A DNA stretch of 64,000 nucleotides from JABDMH01 sp965223165 (GCA_965223165.1 CBDCVQ010000020.1:124001-188000), one strand, 5' to 3'; positions 8,169 through 17,067 are shown, numbered from the stretch's first letter. A program made the numbers and translations. Notes: generated by a model not told the origin, from the letters alone.

Positions 8169-8893
8169 AGGAGTTGGCGGGCCGGCGCATGTGCCAGAAA
8201 CGCTATCGAACGAGCAAAGGTGGATCTCCTGGAAGACGTCTTTCACAAGGACTGGGTGATGCGGGATACCGATTCCCCCGGTGAGACCCGCCTGAACCTC
8301 GAGGATAGGGCGACGTTCATAAAGCGGGTTCGCGACCACGGACCTTATGCGGGGTATGCCAGTGAGCGGGTGTTTGCTTCCGTGAGTGTGGTTCACGACC
8401 AGCTGGCTTTTATGCGTATCACCAAGGAGCCGTCCCGGAGCTCCACAAGCTTCTTCCTTGGCAAGGTAGCTGAGCGATGGGTGATCTTAGATAAGCTGTG
8501 GGTCAATGTGCCAGAGGAAAGCACTACCATCCAGCCGTCCACCGCTTATGCTGAGGTGGAGGAGACCCTTCACGAATACTTCCGGACATTGGTCCAGGCG
8601 GATCGCCAGGCCCTAGCGGCCCTGCTCCACGAAGGCTGGGACTTGAAGCACAGCGATGCGGAGGGAGATTTGGACATGGTTTCCAGCGCTGGCTTTCTCC
8701 AACACTTGCCCAAGTCACCGCCCTTGGATCCCACCAGCAGCGCTCGATTGATCTTTACCATGACAAACTGGCCATTGCGAGAATAGACCTACTTTCACAA
8801 GAAAGAACGTTGTTTATTGTCCTGCTTAAAGTGGATGGCCGCTGGAAGATTGCTTTGGAGCGGAGCACCACGGCTGAGCGGGAGCGACATTAA
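8169..8893 (+). pseudogene. 3' part of a two-domain NTF2-like gene, with a frameshift
   Basis: The frame is open from 8169 with no ATG and reads NAIERAKVDLLEDVFHKDW, a typical NTF2-like (SnoaL/DUF4440-type) start missing its first helix. The first domain ends near WVILDKLWVNVPEE. A second follows (AEVEETLHEYFRTLVQADRQ) but its frame stops at 8786. From about 8741 the -1 frame continues the domain (SIDLYHDKLAIARIDLLSQ, then FIVLLKVDGRWKIALE) to a stop at 8891-8893. YHDKLAIARI mirrors VHDQLAFMRI of domain one, which supports the shift. A GTG at 8220 could start a truncated product. Function unknown; NTF2-like domains bind small ligands or act as enzymes. Confidence 0.6.
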
Positions 8894-8914
8894 CGCTATT
8901 CAAATCATCCGCCG

Positions 8915-10981
8915 ATGAAGATGTTGGTTCTCACCCTGCTGCCCGTACTATTTATCTCTGGGAACCTGGCAGCACCTGCGCCTCCTTGGGATTTTGACGA
9001 TCAGCTAGAGGCATATTTTGCCGCAGCTACCGCACAAATTGCAGCGGATACCCGGGAGGCACTGGCATCCGTCGACGATTGGGAGGCTTTTCTGGACGTA
9101 AGTCGGGACCAACTCCTCGACATGCTAGGACTATCGCCCTTTCCAGAGAAAACACCCCTTCAAGCCACGGTCACGGGGACGGTCGAACACCCAGCATTTA
9201 CGGTGGAGAAACTGCATTTTCAGTCCCTTCCGGGTATGTATGTCACCGCCAACTTGTACCTCCCAAAAAACTTGAAGGGACCCGCTCCGGCTATCCTCTA
9301 CGTGTGCGGCCATGCCACTGTGATCAAGGACGGATACAACTACGGGGCCAAGGTGCACTATCAGCATCATCCGGCCTGGTTTGCCCGCCATGGCTACGTC
9401 TGCCTTATTCTGGACACGGTCCAGCTGGGTGAGGTAGAAGGCATTCATCATGGGCTCCATCGGTACGATCGATGGTGGTGGCTGTGTCGAGGATACACCC
9501 CGGCTGGCATCGAGGCTTGGAATGGCATCCGAGCCATCGACTACTTGCTAAGCCGACCGGAAGTGGCACCCGACCAGATCGGAATCACCGGGCGAAGTGG
9601 TGGGGGGGCCTACAGCTGGTGGGTCGCAGCGCTGGACGAGCGTATCCAGGTGACCGTGCCCGTCGCAGGCATCACAGATATGGAAGACCATGTCATTAAT
9701 GGGTGTGTGGAGGGTCATTGCGATTGCATGTATATGTTCAATACGTATGGATGGGATTATCCGCGCGTGGCCGCCATGGTAGCGCCTCGTCCGCTGCTGC
9801 TCAGCAATACGGATCGCGATCCGATCTTTCCCATTGGCGGCGTATTTCGTACCTACCAGCAAGTGCGGCCGGTGTATGAGCACCTGGACGCAGGTGATCG
9901 ATTTGCCTTGCATGTCACGGCCGGTCCTCACCAGGATGTGCAAGAACTCCGCATTCACGCCTTTCGCTGGTTTGACAAGTATCTGCATGGACGTGAAGAC
10001 CTTATAGAAAAACCAGCGGTCAAGTTCTTTGCACCTGAGCAACTGCGGGTCTTTGAAACACTGCCCGCGGATGCGGTCAATGACCGCATCGACGAAATAT
10101 TTACCCCGACGGCGCCCCCACTCGAAGAAACACTCAGGGCGACCTCCTGGCCGGAAGCGAAGGCACACTGGACCGAGAATCTGGAGACCGTCTTTGCCGC
10201 TTGGCCTGATGAAACTCAGATAGCTGCTCCGGCAGTCGTGGAGTCTTTTAGCCGGTCTGGTATGAACATGACCACCTACGCGGTGCAGACAGACGCACAC
10301 ACGACCCTGCCTTTGTTTCGGATCCAGGCCGACTCCGCAGCTGGGGATGGATCGACGCGCGTCATTATGTTGGACAACGACAATTGGCCTGCATGGTCTA
10401 GCAAGCTGGCGGCGAGCTTTTCCAGCGGACACTTTTGGACGACGAACACCCATGACCCGGCCATCGAGCCAGGATGGGCAGATGCGTTGGGAACTTCCGG
10501 TGATTTGTACTTGGTCTCCCGGAGAGGCTCGGGACCCGCTCAATTTTCCGGTGATGATTTCAAGCAGACGCAGATCAGAAAGCGATACTATCTCCTGGGA
10601 CAATCGCTCCATACTATGCAGACCTGGGACGCCCGGCAAGCCCTTGAAGCGATTGCCAGCTTGTCTGCCTCCACGGACACGTCCGTAGCTTTACACATTC
10701 GGGCAGATGGTGCCACGGCTGGCCAGGCGCTGTACGCATCCCTTTATCTGGACGGTGGACATGTGCTGCGACTGGGCGACCTGCCCCTGAGTCACAGGGA
10801 GGGCCCCTATTATCTAAGAATCATGCGGTATATGGATATGCCCGCGGCCGTGATGATGGCTGGAGAGAAGCACCGGGTGCATCTGAAATTATCGGAAGCT
10901 GAAGATCGAGCCGGCTGGCAGGCGGTGCAGCAAGTGGCAGAAAAAGCTCTACTGCGATCCTCGATAATCCTGGAAAATTAA
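8915..10981 (+). CDS. Secreted alpha/beta-hydrolase, acetyl-xylan-esterase-like
   Basis: A 688-residue exported protein. Residues 1-20 form a signal peptide. From about residue 85 it reads as an Abhydrolase_7 / acetyl-xylan-esterase-like domain: LYLPKNLKGPAPAILYVCGH, nucleophile Ser in GRSGGGAY (near 226), acid Asp in NTDRDPIFP (near 298) and His in AGPHQDVQ (near 338). The C-terminal ~270 residues form a second, less conserved domain with no recognised motif. Members remove acetyl or similar esters from plant polysaccharides or xenobiotics; the exact substrate cannot be read. The gene starts 21 bp after the broken NTF2-like gene. It may serve the same polysaccharide-using lifestyle as the GH5 locus downstream. 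Confidence 0.75.
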   Translation: MKMLVLTLLPVLFISGNLAAPAPPWDFDDQLEAYFAAATAQIAADTREALASVDDWEAFLDVSRDQLLDMLGLSPFPEKTPLQATVTGTVEHPAFTVEKLHFQSLPGMYVTANLYLPKNLKGPAPAILYVCGHATVIKDGYNYGAKVHYQHHPAWFARHGYVCLILDTVQLGEVEGIHHGLHRYDRWWWLCRGYTPAGIEAWNGIRAIDYLLSRPEVAPDQIGITGRSGGGAYSWWVAALDERIQVTVPVAGITDMEDHVINGCVEGHCDCMYMFNTYGWDYPRVAAMVAPRPLLLSNTDRDPIFPIGGVFRTYQQVRPVYEHLDAGDRFALHVTAGPHQDVQELRIHAFRWFDKYLHGREDLIEKPAVKFFAPEQLRVFETLPADAVNDRIDEIFTPTAPPLEETLRATSWPEAKAHWTENLETVFAAWPDETQIAAPAVVESFSRSGMNMTTYAVQTDAHTTLPLFRIQADSAAGDGSTRVIMLDNDNWPAWSSKLAASFSSGHFWTTNTHDPAIEPGWADALGTSGDLYLVSRRGSGPAQFSGDDFKQTQIRKRYYLLGQSLHTMQTWDARQALEAIASLSASTDTSVALHIRADGATAGQALYASLYLDGGHVLRLGDLPLSHREGPYYLRIMRYMDMPAAVMMAGEKHRVHLKLSEAEDRAGWQAVQQVAEKALLRSSIILEN

Positions 10982-11222
10982 TGCCCACAATGCTTGGGAT
11001 CTATGATCAGCAATCAGACGCAATAGTGATCTTTCCCATCGAGGGATGATGCACACTTTCATTCGTAGGCCAGGAAGGGATGTCTCACCGGTGGTGCTTC
11101 CTATCGCTATCTTCTATATGCTGTGGAGGGATTGCCCTCATTGCCATCGGCATACTTACAGCCACCTTCAGATTAAAATTTTGGAAATCCATAAGAGACG
11201 CTATCCCTAGCTCGCTATTCCT

Positions 11223-11942
11223 TCACTCTGTGACATCTCCAAAGCCGAACCCCAAGCCCAGGGTCAGTGACAGGGGCAGGTTCCAAACCGTGGCAGATCC
11301 AACCGCTAGCGGCACCCACGATACCGATGGATTGGCCTTGATGTCTGTGCTGATGAAGAGGCGCTTGCCTAGTGCAAATCTTTTAGCCAAGGCAAGATGC
11401 AGCACTGGGCCAGTGAGGTAATATCCCCAGTTGAAGATGCCGCCCGTGCCTGACAGCACCTGATTCCGGATCCTACTTTCGGGATGGGAAATTACGATAC
11501 CTCCGCCCATCCGCAAGATCGGCGGATGCCGCGCCTGTGACTTCACATGCTGTGCACGGTTGATCATAATCAAGTTGTACCCGTCAGATATCGCAAACCA
11601 TTGAACATCTGGTGGACGATTTTTGAGGTACAGTTTATGATGAATCACCTCAAATTCCCAGGCGTTGCCGTCCTGCCAGCGAGACATGCGCCAGATCGCA
11701 TAGTGTGGTGAGCGGAAAGGTTCCGAACGGAAGTGTGCGGTCAGACGCATCGGCGACTGATCATCTTGCCTGATGATCATTGGAAGCGGGATGTTGTAAG
11801 GGACGCCTCCCTGCAATTCAACGGACCAGGAGGCCGTCTGAGGGTAGGCACTTGCGATTAGGAACGACATAGACACAATCCAGGTGAACCACCGGCAGGT
11901 CAAATTGGCACAGCCTTTCGTCCATGATACCCCGTCATCCAT
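11223..11942 (-). CDS. Exported protein, possibly outer-membrane
   Basis: A 239-residue protein with a signal-like segment at residues 17-36 (WFTWIVSMSFLIASAYPQTA). A later ATG at residue 25 is also possible as the start. The mature part alternates hydrophobic and polar residues and ends in strand-like pieces (LPLSLTLGLGFGFGDVTE), as in small beta-barrel or lipid-binding envelope proteins. No family is recognised. It is transcribed toward the esterase, on the opposite strand. Confidence 0.5.
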   Translation of the reverse strand: MDDGVSWTKGCANLTCRWFTWIVSMSFLIASAYPQTASWSVELQGGVPYNIPLPMIIRQDDQSPMRLTAHFRSEPFRSPHYAIWRMSRWQDGNAWEFEVIHHKLYLKNRPPDVQWFAISDGYNLIMINRAQHVKSQARHPPILRMGGGIVISHPESRIRNQVLSGTGGIFNWGYYLTGPVLHLALAKRFALGKRLFISTDIKANPSVSWVPLAVGSATVWNLPLSLTLGLGFGFGDVTE

Positions 11943-12034
11943 AAACTGCCAGTCTATCCTTCTCGCTCCAGGCCGGAGGGCAAAAGTGGCACCGCCGGAA
12001 GTGCAGCGCGATCACGATGGCGCCTACAGGTTCG

Positions 12035-12446
12035 GGATGCATCCACTCCGACCGATGTCGAGCAGAGCTCGATCGGTCTCCGCCGCTGCCTCCGCCTTTG
12101 GATAGCATTCTCTAGTGGAGCTGCCGGGATTGCCGAGCGATCCGTTGGCGCCCAAGGTCAAAATGCTATCCAAGTTGGTCCCTCCAGGCACAGGATGCAT
12201 CCACTTCGACCGATGTCGAGCCAAGCTCGAGCGGTCTCTGCTACTGCCTCAGCCTTTGGATAGCATTCTCTAGTGGAGCTGCCGGGATTGCCGAGCGATC
12301 CCGTTGGCGCCCAAGGTCAAAATGCTATCCAATCTGGTCCCTCCGGGCACAGGAGGCATTCACTCCGACCGATGTCGAGCAAGCTCGAGTGGTCTCTGCT
12401 ACTGCCTCGGGCTTGGATGGCATTCTCTAGTGGAGCTGCCGGGATT
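12035..12446. repeat. 158-bp tandem repeat containing the tmRNA 3' end
   Basis: About two and a half units of 158 bp. Equivalent points are ggatgcatccac at 12035 and 12193 (ggaggcattcac at 12352), and ctttggatagc at 12096 and 12254 with gcttggatggc at 12411. Each unit contains cattctctagtggagctgcc followed by gggatt. The third occurrence (12421-12446) is the real 3' end of the tmRNA gene and its flank; the others, at 12107-12132 and 12265-12290, then diverge. Units also hold inverted repeats: ggatagcatt/aatgctatcc, and gaccgat/atcggtc around gtcgagc. A duplicated integration site is one explanation. Confidence 0.8.
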
Positions 12447-12805
12447 CGAACCCGGGTCCAGAGAAAGTACCTAGAGGACTTCTACATGCTTAGTCATCAC
12501 TCTTGGATTCCGTGGATACACGTGCCTGATGACGAGCCCATGTATCCCGTAGTCTCGAAGATCTTACTCCTCCGGTGAGACAACCTTCGGAGCCAGCCAG
12601 CGATTCGTTGATGTGGTGCCGCCCTATGTATCTGGCGTCAAGTGCGGACCACAAAGGCTACTAATTCCTAGAATTAGGCAGCCAAGGCAAATCTTTGATT
12701 GCCATGTAAAAATTGGTTAATGTCCAGATTTTAACGGAGATAAGACATCATGCTCCGGCATGCTTACCAATCGATCACATTTCCTGTCGATTCCAATTCA
12801 GCCCC
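12431..12805 (-). ncRNA. ssrA: tmRNA (transfer-messenger RNA)
   Basis: Reading the minus strand, the 5' end GGGGCTG (12805-12799) pairs with the 3' end CAGCTCC (12438-12432) plus discriminator A at 12431. CCA is not encoded. The 3' part has the conserved CTAAGCATGTAGA and a T-arm CCGGGTTCGAATCCCGG. The 5' part has GGAATCGAC and GGTAAGCATGCCG. The tag frame at 12703-12674 encodes GNQRFALAA and a TAA stop, so the full added tag would be A-GNQRFALAA, ending in the ALAA degron recognised by ClpXP. The RNA rescues stalled ribosomes with SmpB. The 375-nt length is normal. Confidence 0.93.
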
Positions 12806-12942
12806 ATATCGTCAAAGATCTTTTGCATGGCGGCGATGCGCTGATCGCCGCCATTGCTAATCCACAAACGTACGAAAGCTCCCTTTCGTTCCAAACCGTC
12901 CATGGGCTTTTTGGTACTTTTGCCTGGCATATAGGAAACCTC

Positions 12943-13428
12943 ATGGCGGAAGTAATTAAAGAACTGATGCATCGCCAGGCCAAGGCCGGCACGGTCGAGT
13001 GGATCGGCGTACGGCCCGCCAAGCGAAGTGCCTTGGCACCCGTCGAAACGGTGACCGCGACGACGGACCAGGGGCTGGTAGGCGATCACTACCACGGACA
13101 AAGCGGAAATCGACAGGTGACGTTGATCCAGGCGGAGCATCTGGACGGCGTGGGCAACATGTTGGGCAAGACGGTGGATCCTGGACTGACCCGCCGCAAC
13201 ATTGTAGTGCGTGGCATCAACCTCTTGTCGTTCAAGGAGCAGCGGTTTGCCGTGGGAAGTACCATTCTCGAGATGACCGGCCTGTGCCATCCCTGCAGCC
13301 GGATGGAGGAGAACTTGGGCACCGGCGGCTACAATGCCATGCGCGGCCATGGCGGTATCACCGCTCGGGTCCTGGAGGGTGGGGAAATCCGCCTGGGCGA
13401 TGTAGTCTCACTGCTTTCGCCGGATTAG
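12943..13428 (+). CDS. MOSC-domain protein
   Basis: A 161-residue cytoplasmic MOSC (molybdenum cofactor sulfurase C-terminal) domain protein. It has GTVEWIGVRPAKRSAL at the N-terminus, GDHYHGQSGNRQVTLIQ in the middle and the conserved Cys in TGLCHPCSRMEENLG. Members carry sulfur or bind molybdenum cofactor in unknown or detoxifying reductases. The frame is open back to 12760, but that part lies over the tmRNA gene; ATG 12943 gives the family's normal N-terminus. It is divergent from ssrA and 15 bp ahead of the transposase gene. Confidence 0.85.
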   Translation: MAEVIKELMHRQAKAGTVEWIGVRPAKRSALAPVETVTATTDQGLVGDHYHGQSGNRQVTLIQAEHLDGVGNMLGKTVDPGLTRRNIVVRGINLLSFKEQRFAVGSTILEMTGLCHPCSRMEENLGTGGYNAMRGHGGITARVLEGGEIRLGDVVSLLSPD

Positions 13429-13443
13429 ACGCGACCGATCTAC

Positions 13444-13902
13444 ATGGCCAATTCCTACACCCGCATCCACATCCACTACATCACCGCTGTCAAGTACCGA
13501 GCGAACCTGCTACCGTACGAGCGTCACGAGGCATTATGTAAATATATTGCCGGAATAGCGCGCGCCCGCAATTGTGCATGCCTGGCCGTCAATCATGTCT
13601 CGGACCACTTGCATGCATTGATGTCATTGCATCCTTCCGTTTCTGTAGCTAAACTCATTCAGGAGGTCAAAGCCAATTCTTCCTCGTTCATCAAGGTGGA
13701 ACTGGGACTGCCCACTTTCACCTGGCAAAGGGGCTATTGTGCCTTATCCTATGCGCGCTCACAGATCCCCACTGTCACCCGCTACATCGAGCGCCAACAA
13801 GAGCACCACCGAAAAGAGAAGTTTTCCGCCGAATACGTAGACTTCCTTGCCAAATTTGACGTCGACTACGACGAGCAATATCTGTTCGACTTCTATGAAT
13901 GA
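13444..13902 (+). CDS. REP-associated tyrosine transposase (IS200-like Y1 HUH)
   Basis: A 152-residue single-strand DNA transposase-fold protein. The HUH motif is in VSDHLHALMSL (near residue 56) and the likely catalytic Tyr is in VTRYIERQQEHHRKEKF (near residue 118), with WQRGYCALSY between. Such RAYT/IS200-like proteins nick and join ssDNA at hairpins. Classic RAYTs sit alone beside the palindromic repeats they mobilise, and a 1.4-kb palindrome array starts just behind this gene. No IS ends or accessory TnpB are seen. The frame is intact, so it may be active or domesticated. Confidence 0.85.
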   Translation: MANSYTRIHIHYITAVKYRANLLPYERHEALCKYIAGIARARNCACLAVNHVSDHLHALMSLHPSVSVAKLIQEVKANSSSFIKVELGLPTFTWQRGYCALSYARSQIPTVTRYIERQQEHHRKEKFSAEYVDFLAKFDVDYDEQYLFDFYE

Positions 13903-13911
13903 TGATGCCCG

Positions 13912-14050
13912 GGACGCCCCGATGGGGCTCATCTAAGGCCCACGCTCCTGGGGACGTGCTTAACGCACGTCCCCAGGCCAGGACGTCCCTACGGGACTCA
14001 GCACACTGGTCCAGACAAAGGCGTTCCAAAGGGACCACCGGATTATCAAG
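13912..14050. repeat. Cluster of diverse palindromes at the head of the array
   Basis: Directly after the transposase stop are several different hairpins: gccccgatggggc (13917-13929), a 10-bp perfect stem ggggacgtgc/gcacgtcccc around ttaac (about 13951-13975), and gtccctacgggac (about 13984-13996). They share the gtccc/gggac theme with the units that follow but are not copies of them. Confidence 0.65.
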
Positions 14051-15460
14051 GCAAGGTTCGAAGAACCGCCGCGCAGAGTCCCAGAGGGACGGCCTGACCC
14101 AATGGCTGGTTCGCAAGAGCCAGCCCAAAATGAACGACAACAACCCCAAGGCAAGGTTCGAAGAACCGCCGCGAAAAGTCCCAGAGGGACGGCCTGACCC
14201 AATGGCTGGTGCGCAAGAGCCAGCCTCAAAAGGAACGACCGCAACACCAAGGCAAGGTTCGAAGAACCGCCGCGAAAAGTCCCAAAGGGACGGCCTGACC
14301 CAATGGCTGGTTCACAAGAGCCAGCCCAAAAAGGGACGACCGCAACCCCAAGGAAGGTTCGAAGAACCGCCGTGCAGAGTCCCAGAGGGACGGCCTGACC
14401 CAATGGCTGGTTCGCAAGAGCCAGCCCCAAAAGGAACGACAACAACCCCAAGGCAAGGTTCGAAGAACCGCCGCACAAAGTCCCAGAGGGACGGCCTGAC
14501 CCAATGGCTGGTTCGCAAGAGCCAGCCCAAAATGAACGACAACAACATCAAGGCAAGGTTCGAAGAGCCGCCGCGAAAAGTCCCAGAGGGACGGCCTGAC
14601 CCAATGGCTGGTTCGCAAGAGCCAGCCCAAAATGAACGACAACAACCCCAAGGCAAGGTTCGAAGAACCGCCGCGAAAAGTCCCAGAGGGACGGCCTGAC
14701 CCAATGGCTGGTGCGCAAGAGCCAGCCTCAAAAGGAACGACCGCAACACCAAGGCAAGGTTCGAAGAACCGCCGCGAAAAGTCCCAAAGGGACGGCCTGA
14801 CCCAATGGCTGGTTCACAAGAGCCAGCCCAAAAAGGGACGACCGCAACCCCAAGGAAGGTTCGAAGAACCGCCGTGCAGAGTCCCAGAGGGACGGCCTGA
14901 CCCAATGGCTGGTTCGCAAGAGCCAGCCCAAAAAGGGACGACCGAAACATCAAGGCAAGGTTCGAAGAACCACCGCGAAAAGTCCCAAAGGGACGGCCGA
15001 AACATCAAGGCAAGGTTCGAAGAACCGCCGCGAAAAGTCCCAAAGGGACGGCCTGACCCAATGGCTGGTTCGCAAGAGCCAGCCCCAAAAGGAACGACAA
15101 CAACCCCAAGGTAAGGTTCGAAGAACCGCCGCACAAAGTCCCAGAGGGACGGCCTGACCCAATGGCTGGTTCGCAAGAGCCAGCCCAAAAGGGACGACCA
15201 CAACACCAAGGCAAGGTTCGAAGAACCACCGCGAAAAGTCCCAAAGGGACGGCCGAAACATCAAGGCAAGGTTCGAAGAACCGCCGCGAAAAGTCCCAAA
15301 GGGACGGCCTGACCCAATGGCTGGTTCGCAAGAGCCAGCCCCAAAAGGAACGACAACAACCCCAAGGCAAGGTTCGAAGAACCGCCGCGAAAAGTCCCAG
15401 AGGGACGGCCTGACCCAATGGCTGGTTCGCAAGAGCCAGAGCCAGCCCCCAGCGGGACGG
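14051..15460. repeat. Array of ~15 palindromic ~100-bp units beside the transposase gene
   Basis: Units start at ggttcgaagaacc: 14055, 14155, 14256, 14356, 14457, 14557, 14657, 14758, 14858, 14959, 15014, 15115, 15215, 15270 and 15371. Spacing is 100 or 101 bp, with two 55-bp half units. Each full unit carries three hairpins: ggttc-gaa-gaacc, gtccc-aga-gggac (or gtccc-aaa-gggac) and ggctgg-ttcgcaaga-gccagcc. Blocks are themselves duplicated: about 14152-14440 recurs 502 bp downstream with its private variants, and 14959-15214 recurs 256 bp downstream. The long frames across the array are by-products, because the period is not a multiple of three. Confidence 0.9.
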
Positions 15461-15474
15461 CCCGATCGGCGCCT

Positions 15475-16560
15475 TTAAAAGATCTGTTGTCCAAAGAGAT
15501 AGCCTTTGGAGTAGTATTTGACATTTTCGAAGAGGATCACATCCATGGGCATGTATTGAATGCGCTCGGGCGCCTTCTTGGTGAGGAGGCTCTTACTTAG
15601 ATTGATGACGCCCAGGTAGCCCATCAGGTGAGGATTCTGATTGATGAGGTAGTCGATGACTCCGCGCTCTAAAAACTCCAAGTTGCGATCCACGGAGTCA
15701 TATCCGACCAGGCGGACGTTGTGGATGTCTTCCCGCTCAAAGAAGGCGGCGACCTTGTGTATCCGGGAGGCGGTGCTATAGATGCCAGCCAGCTGCGGGT
15801 ATTCTTGGATCTTATCGGTCAGGAAGCGCTCCAGTTGGGCATCATCATCAAAATCTTCAAAGTCCCAGGTTTCTACCACTACATCCAGGGGTTGATCACC
15901 AAAAAAATCGCGAAAACCCTGCTCCTTGATGAGCATATGGTAGGCATTTTTGAAGTCCTTTTCAAGCGGCAGCATAGCGACCATATCCCCCTCCTTCAGG
16001 TGTAGATAGAGCAGTCTGGCCGCCAGCCGTCCGCTCTGGTAGGAGTCTGGGCCGATGTAGCAGACCTGTGTATCACTGGCGCTTTCGATGAGCGTGTTGA
16101 TCAGCACATGCGGTTTGCCCTCGTGCTCCAGTCGGCTCAGTACGCGCCGACCTTCATTCATGAAGACGGGAGCCACCAGCGCACCGTGATATTTACTTTG
16201 AAAGAGCAAGCTCGACTTGGCCTCGAAGTCGGCCGCATCAAAGAGATCGAAATAGGTGACATCGATCTCTGCCCCGTAGTGCGAAACCTGCTCAGCGGCC
16301 TGGCGCACCCCCGAAGCCACTTGCTCCCAAAACGGATCCATCGAAGGATCAGGTAGTAGCAGGGAGAGGAGAAAATTCTTGTTGGCTGCCAGTGTGCTAG
16401 CCAGCATGTTGGGCTTGTAGCCTAGGTCAGCTGCCACTTGCAGCACACGCTTTCGTACGTCCTCGGCCACTCGACCCCGATTGTGGAGGGCTCGGTCGAC
16501 CGTACCGATCGACACGCCGGCAAGTCGGGCAATATCCACCAGCCGAGGCTTCTTCTTCAT
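15475..16560 (-). CDS. LacI-family transcriptional regulator
   Basis: A 361-residue repressor or activator. The N-terminal ~55 residues are a LacI HTH (VDIARLAGVSIGTVDRAL) with the hinge region YKPNMLASTLAANK. The remainder is a periplasmic-binding-protein-like sugar sensor (LLLPDPSMDPFWEQVASGV; VRLVGYDSVDRN). It is divergent from susC, with four palindromic sites of LacI-operator form between them, so it most likely controls the SusCD locus in response to a sugar derived from the target polysaccharide. Its 3' end abuts the palindrome array. Confidence 0.88.
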   Translation of the reverse strand: MKKKPRLVDIARLAGVSIGTVDRALHNRGRVAEDVRKRVLQVAADLGYKPNMLASTLAANKNFLLSLLLPDPSMDPFWEQVASGVRQAAEQVSHYGAEIDVTYFDLFDAADFEAKSSLLFQSKYHGALVAPVFMNEGRRVLSRLEHEGKPHVLINTLIESASDTQVCYIGPDSYQSGRLAARLLYLHLKEGDMVAMLPLEKDFKNAYHMLIKEQGFRDFFGDQPLDVVVETWDFEDFDDDAQLERFLTDKIQEYPQLAGIYSTASRIHKVAAFFEREDIHNVRLVGYDSVDRNLEFLERGVIDYLINQNPHLMGYLGVINLSKSLLTKKAPERIQYMPMDVILFENVKYYSKGYLFGQQIF

Positions 16561-16576
16561 GGCGACCTGTGCACTG

Positions 16577-16806
16577 GGTAGATCTTCGCATTAAATCTTG
16601 TTGTTAATTCGAATTCCTTTGGTCCGCATACCTCGTGGCAAAGCCTCGCCATAGCTCCGGCTAGCCACCCACCCGCTGTCGCGGTTCCCTCACTTCTCGC
16701 ATGGTCATGCTCGACGCTACGAGATTGTTCGGTCATGTTTTGCGCCTCGGCTGCGAACAAAATCCTATTAGAATTATTCAACATATCTAATGCGAAAGCC
16801 TACTAG
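16577..16806. mobile_element. MITE-like element, copy 1 (diverged)
   Basis: About 230 bp, similar along its whole length to 32769-32999 and 63614-63838. It shares tcgcatta at the left, ttggtccgcata, gccacccacccgct, ctcacttctcgcat and the right end atctaatgcgaaa. This copy has lost part of its left terminus (starts gtagatcttcgc instead of ctagtagagtttcgc) and has several changes, so it seems the oldest. It lies 17 bp upstream of the LacI gene start. No transposase is encoded. Confidence 0.8.
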
Positions 16807-16868
16807 ATTTAAAAAAGTTTGTGAAAAAACCATCAAATAATATCTATATTGCCTCTGTGTTTTACTTG

Positions 16869-16899
16869 CAAAGCCCATCTCACAGTCTCATGGGCTTTG
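16869..16899. promoter_or_regulatory. 10-bp perfect hairpin upstream of operator 1
   Basis: caaagcccat (16869-16878) and atgggctttg (16890-16899) are exact inverse complements around an 11-nt loop. There is no clear T-run after it, so a plain intrinsic terminator is unlikely. It could be an mRNA leader structure or a regulator site. Confidence 0.45.
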
Positions 16900-16914
16900 G
16901 TTTAGAAGGAAGGT

Positions 16915-16930
16915 GCGTGTGCGTTCACGC
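16915..16930. promoter_or_regulatory. LacI-type operator, site 1
   Basis: gcgtgtgcgttcacgc: inverted arms around a central CG, the form of LacI-family operators. First of four such sites between the LacI-type regulator and susC. Confidence 0.6.
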
Positions 16931-17067
16931 AAGACACGAAAGATAGCGAAAGGAATCTAATCGGTCAGAGAACCTGAATCATTTTTTCATCATCGCTTGG
17001 ACATAAGCAAAAAGCTCTAGAATCACTTGGATCCAATGTGCTACTACCCCTTTTATCCATCTTTGTT

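Noticed and set aside
12760..12942. Upstream extension of the MOSC gene
   Set aside because: It lies largely over the tmRNA gene and is unlike the family's N-terminus; ATG 12943 is better.
13899..15524. Long open frames on both strands across the palindrome array (up to 266 codons)
   Set aside because: They follow from a low-stop repeat sequence. The 100/101-bp period is not a multiple of three, so the frame changes from unit to unit, and there is no start context or family resemblance.
16577..16806. The ~225-bp element as a tRNA or regulatory RNA
   Set aside because: No cloverleaf or known RNA motif. The terminal inverted repeats and three dispersed copies fit a mobile element better.
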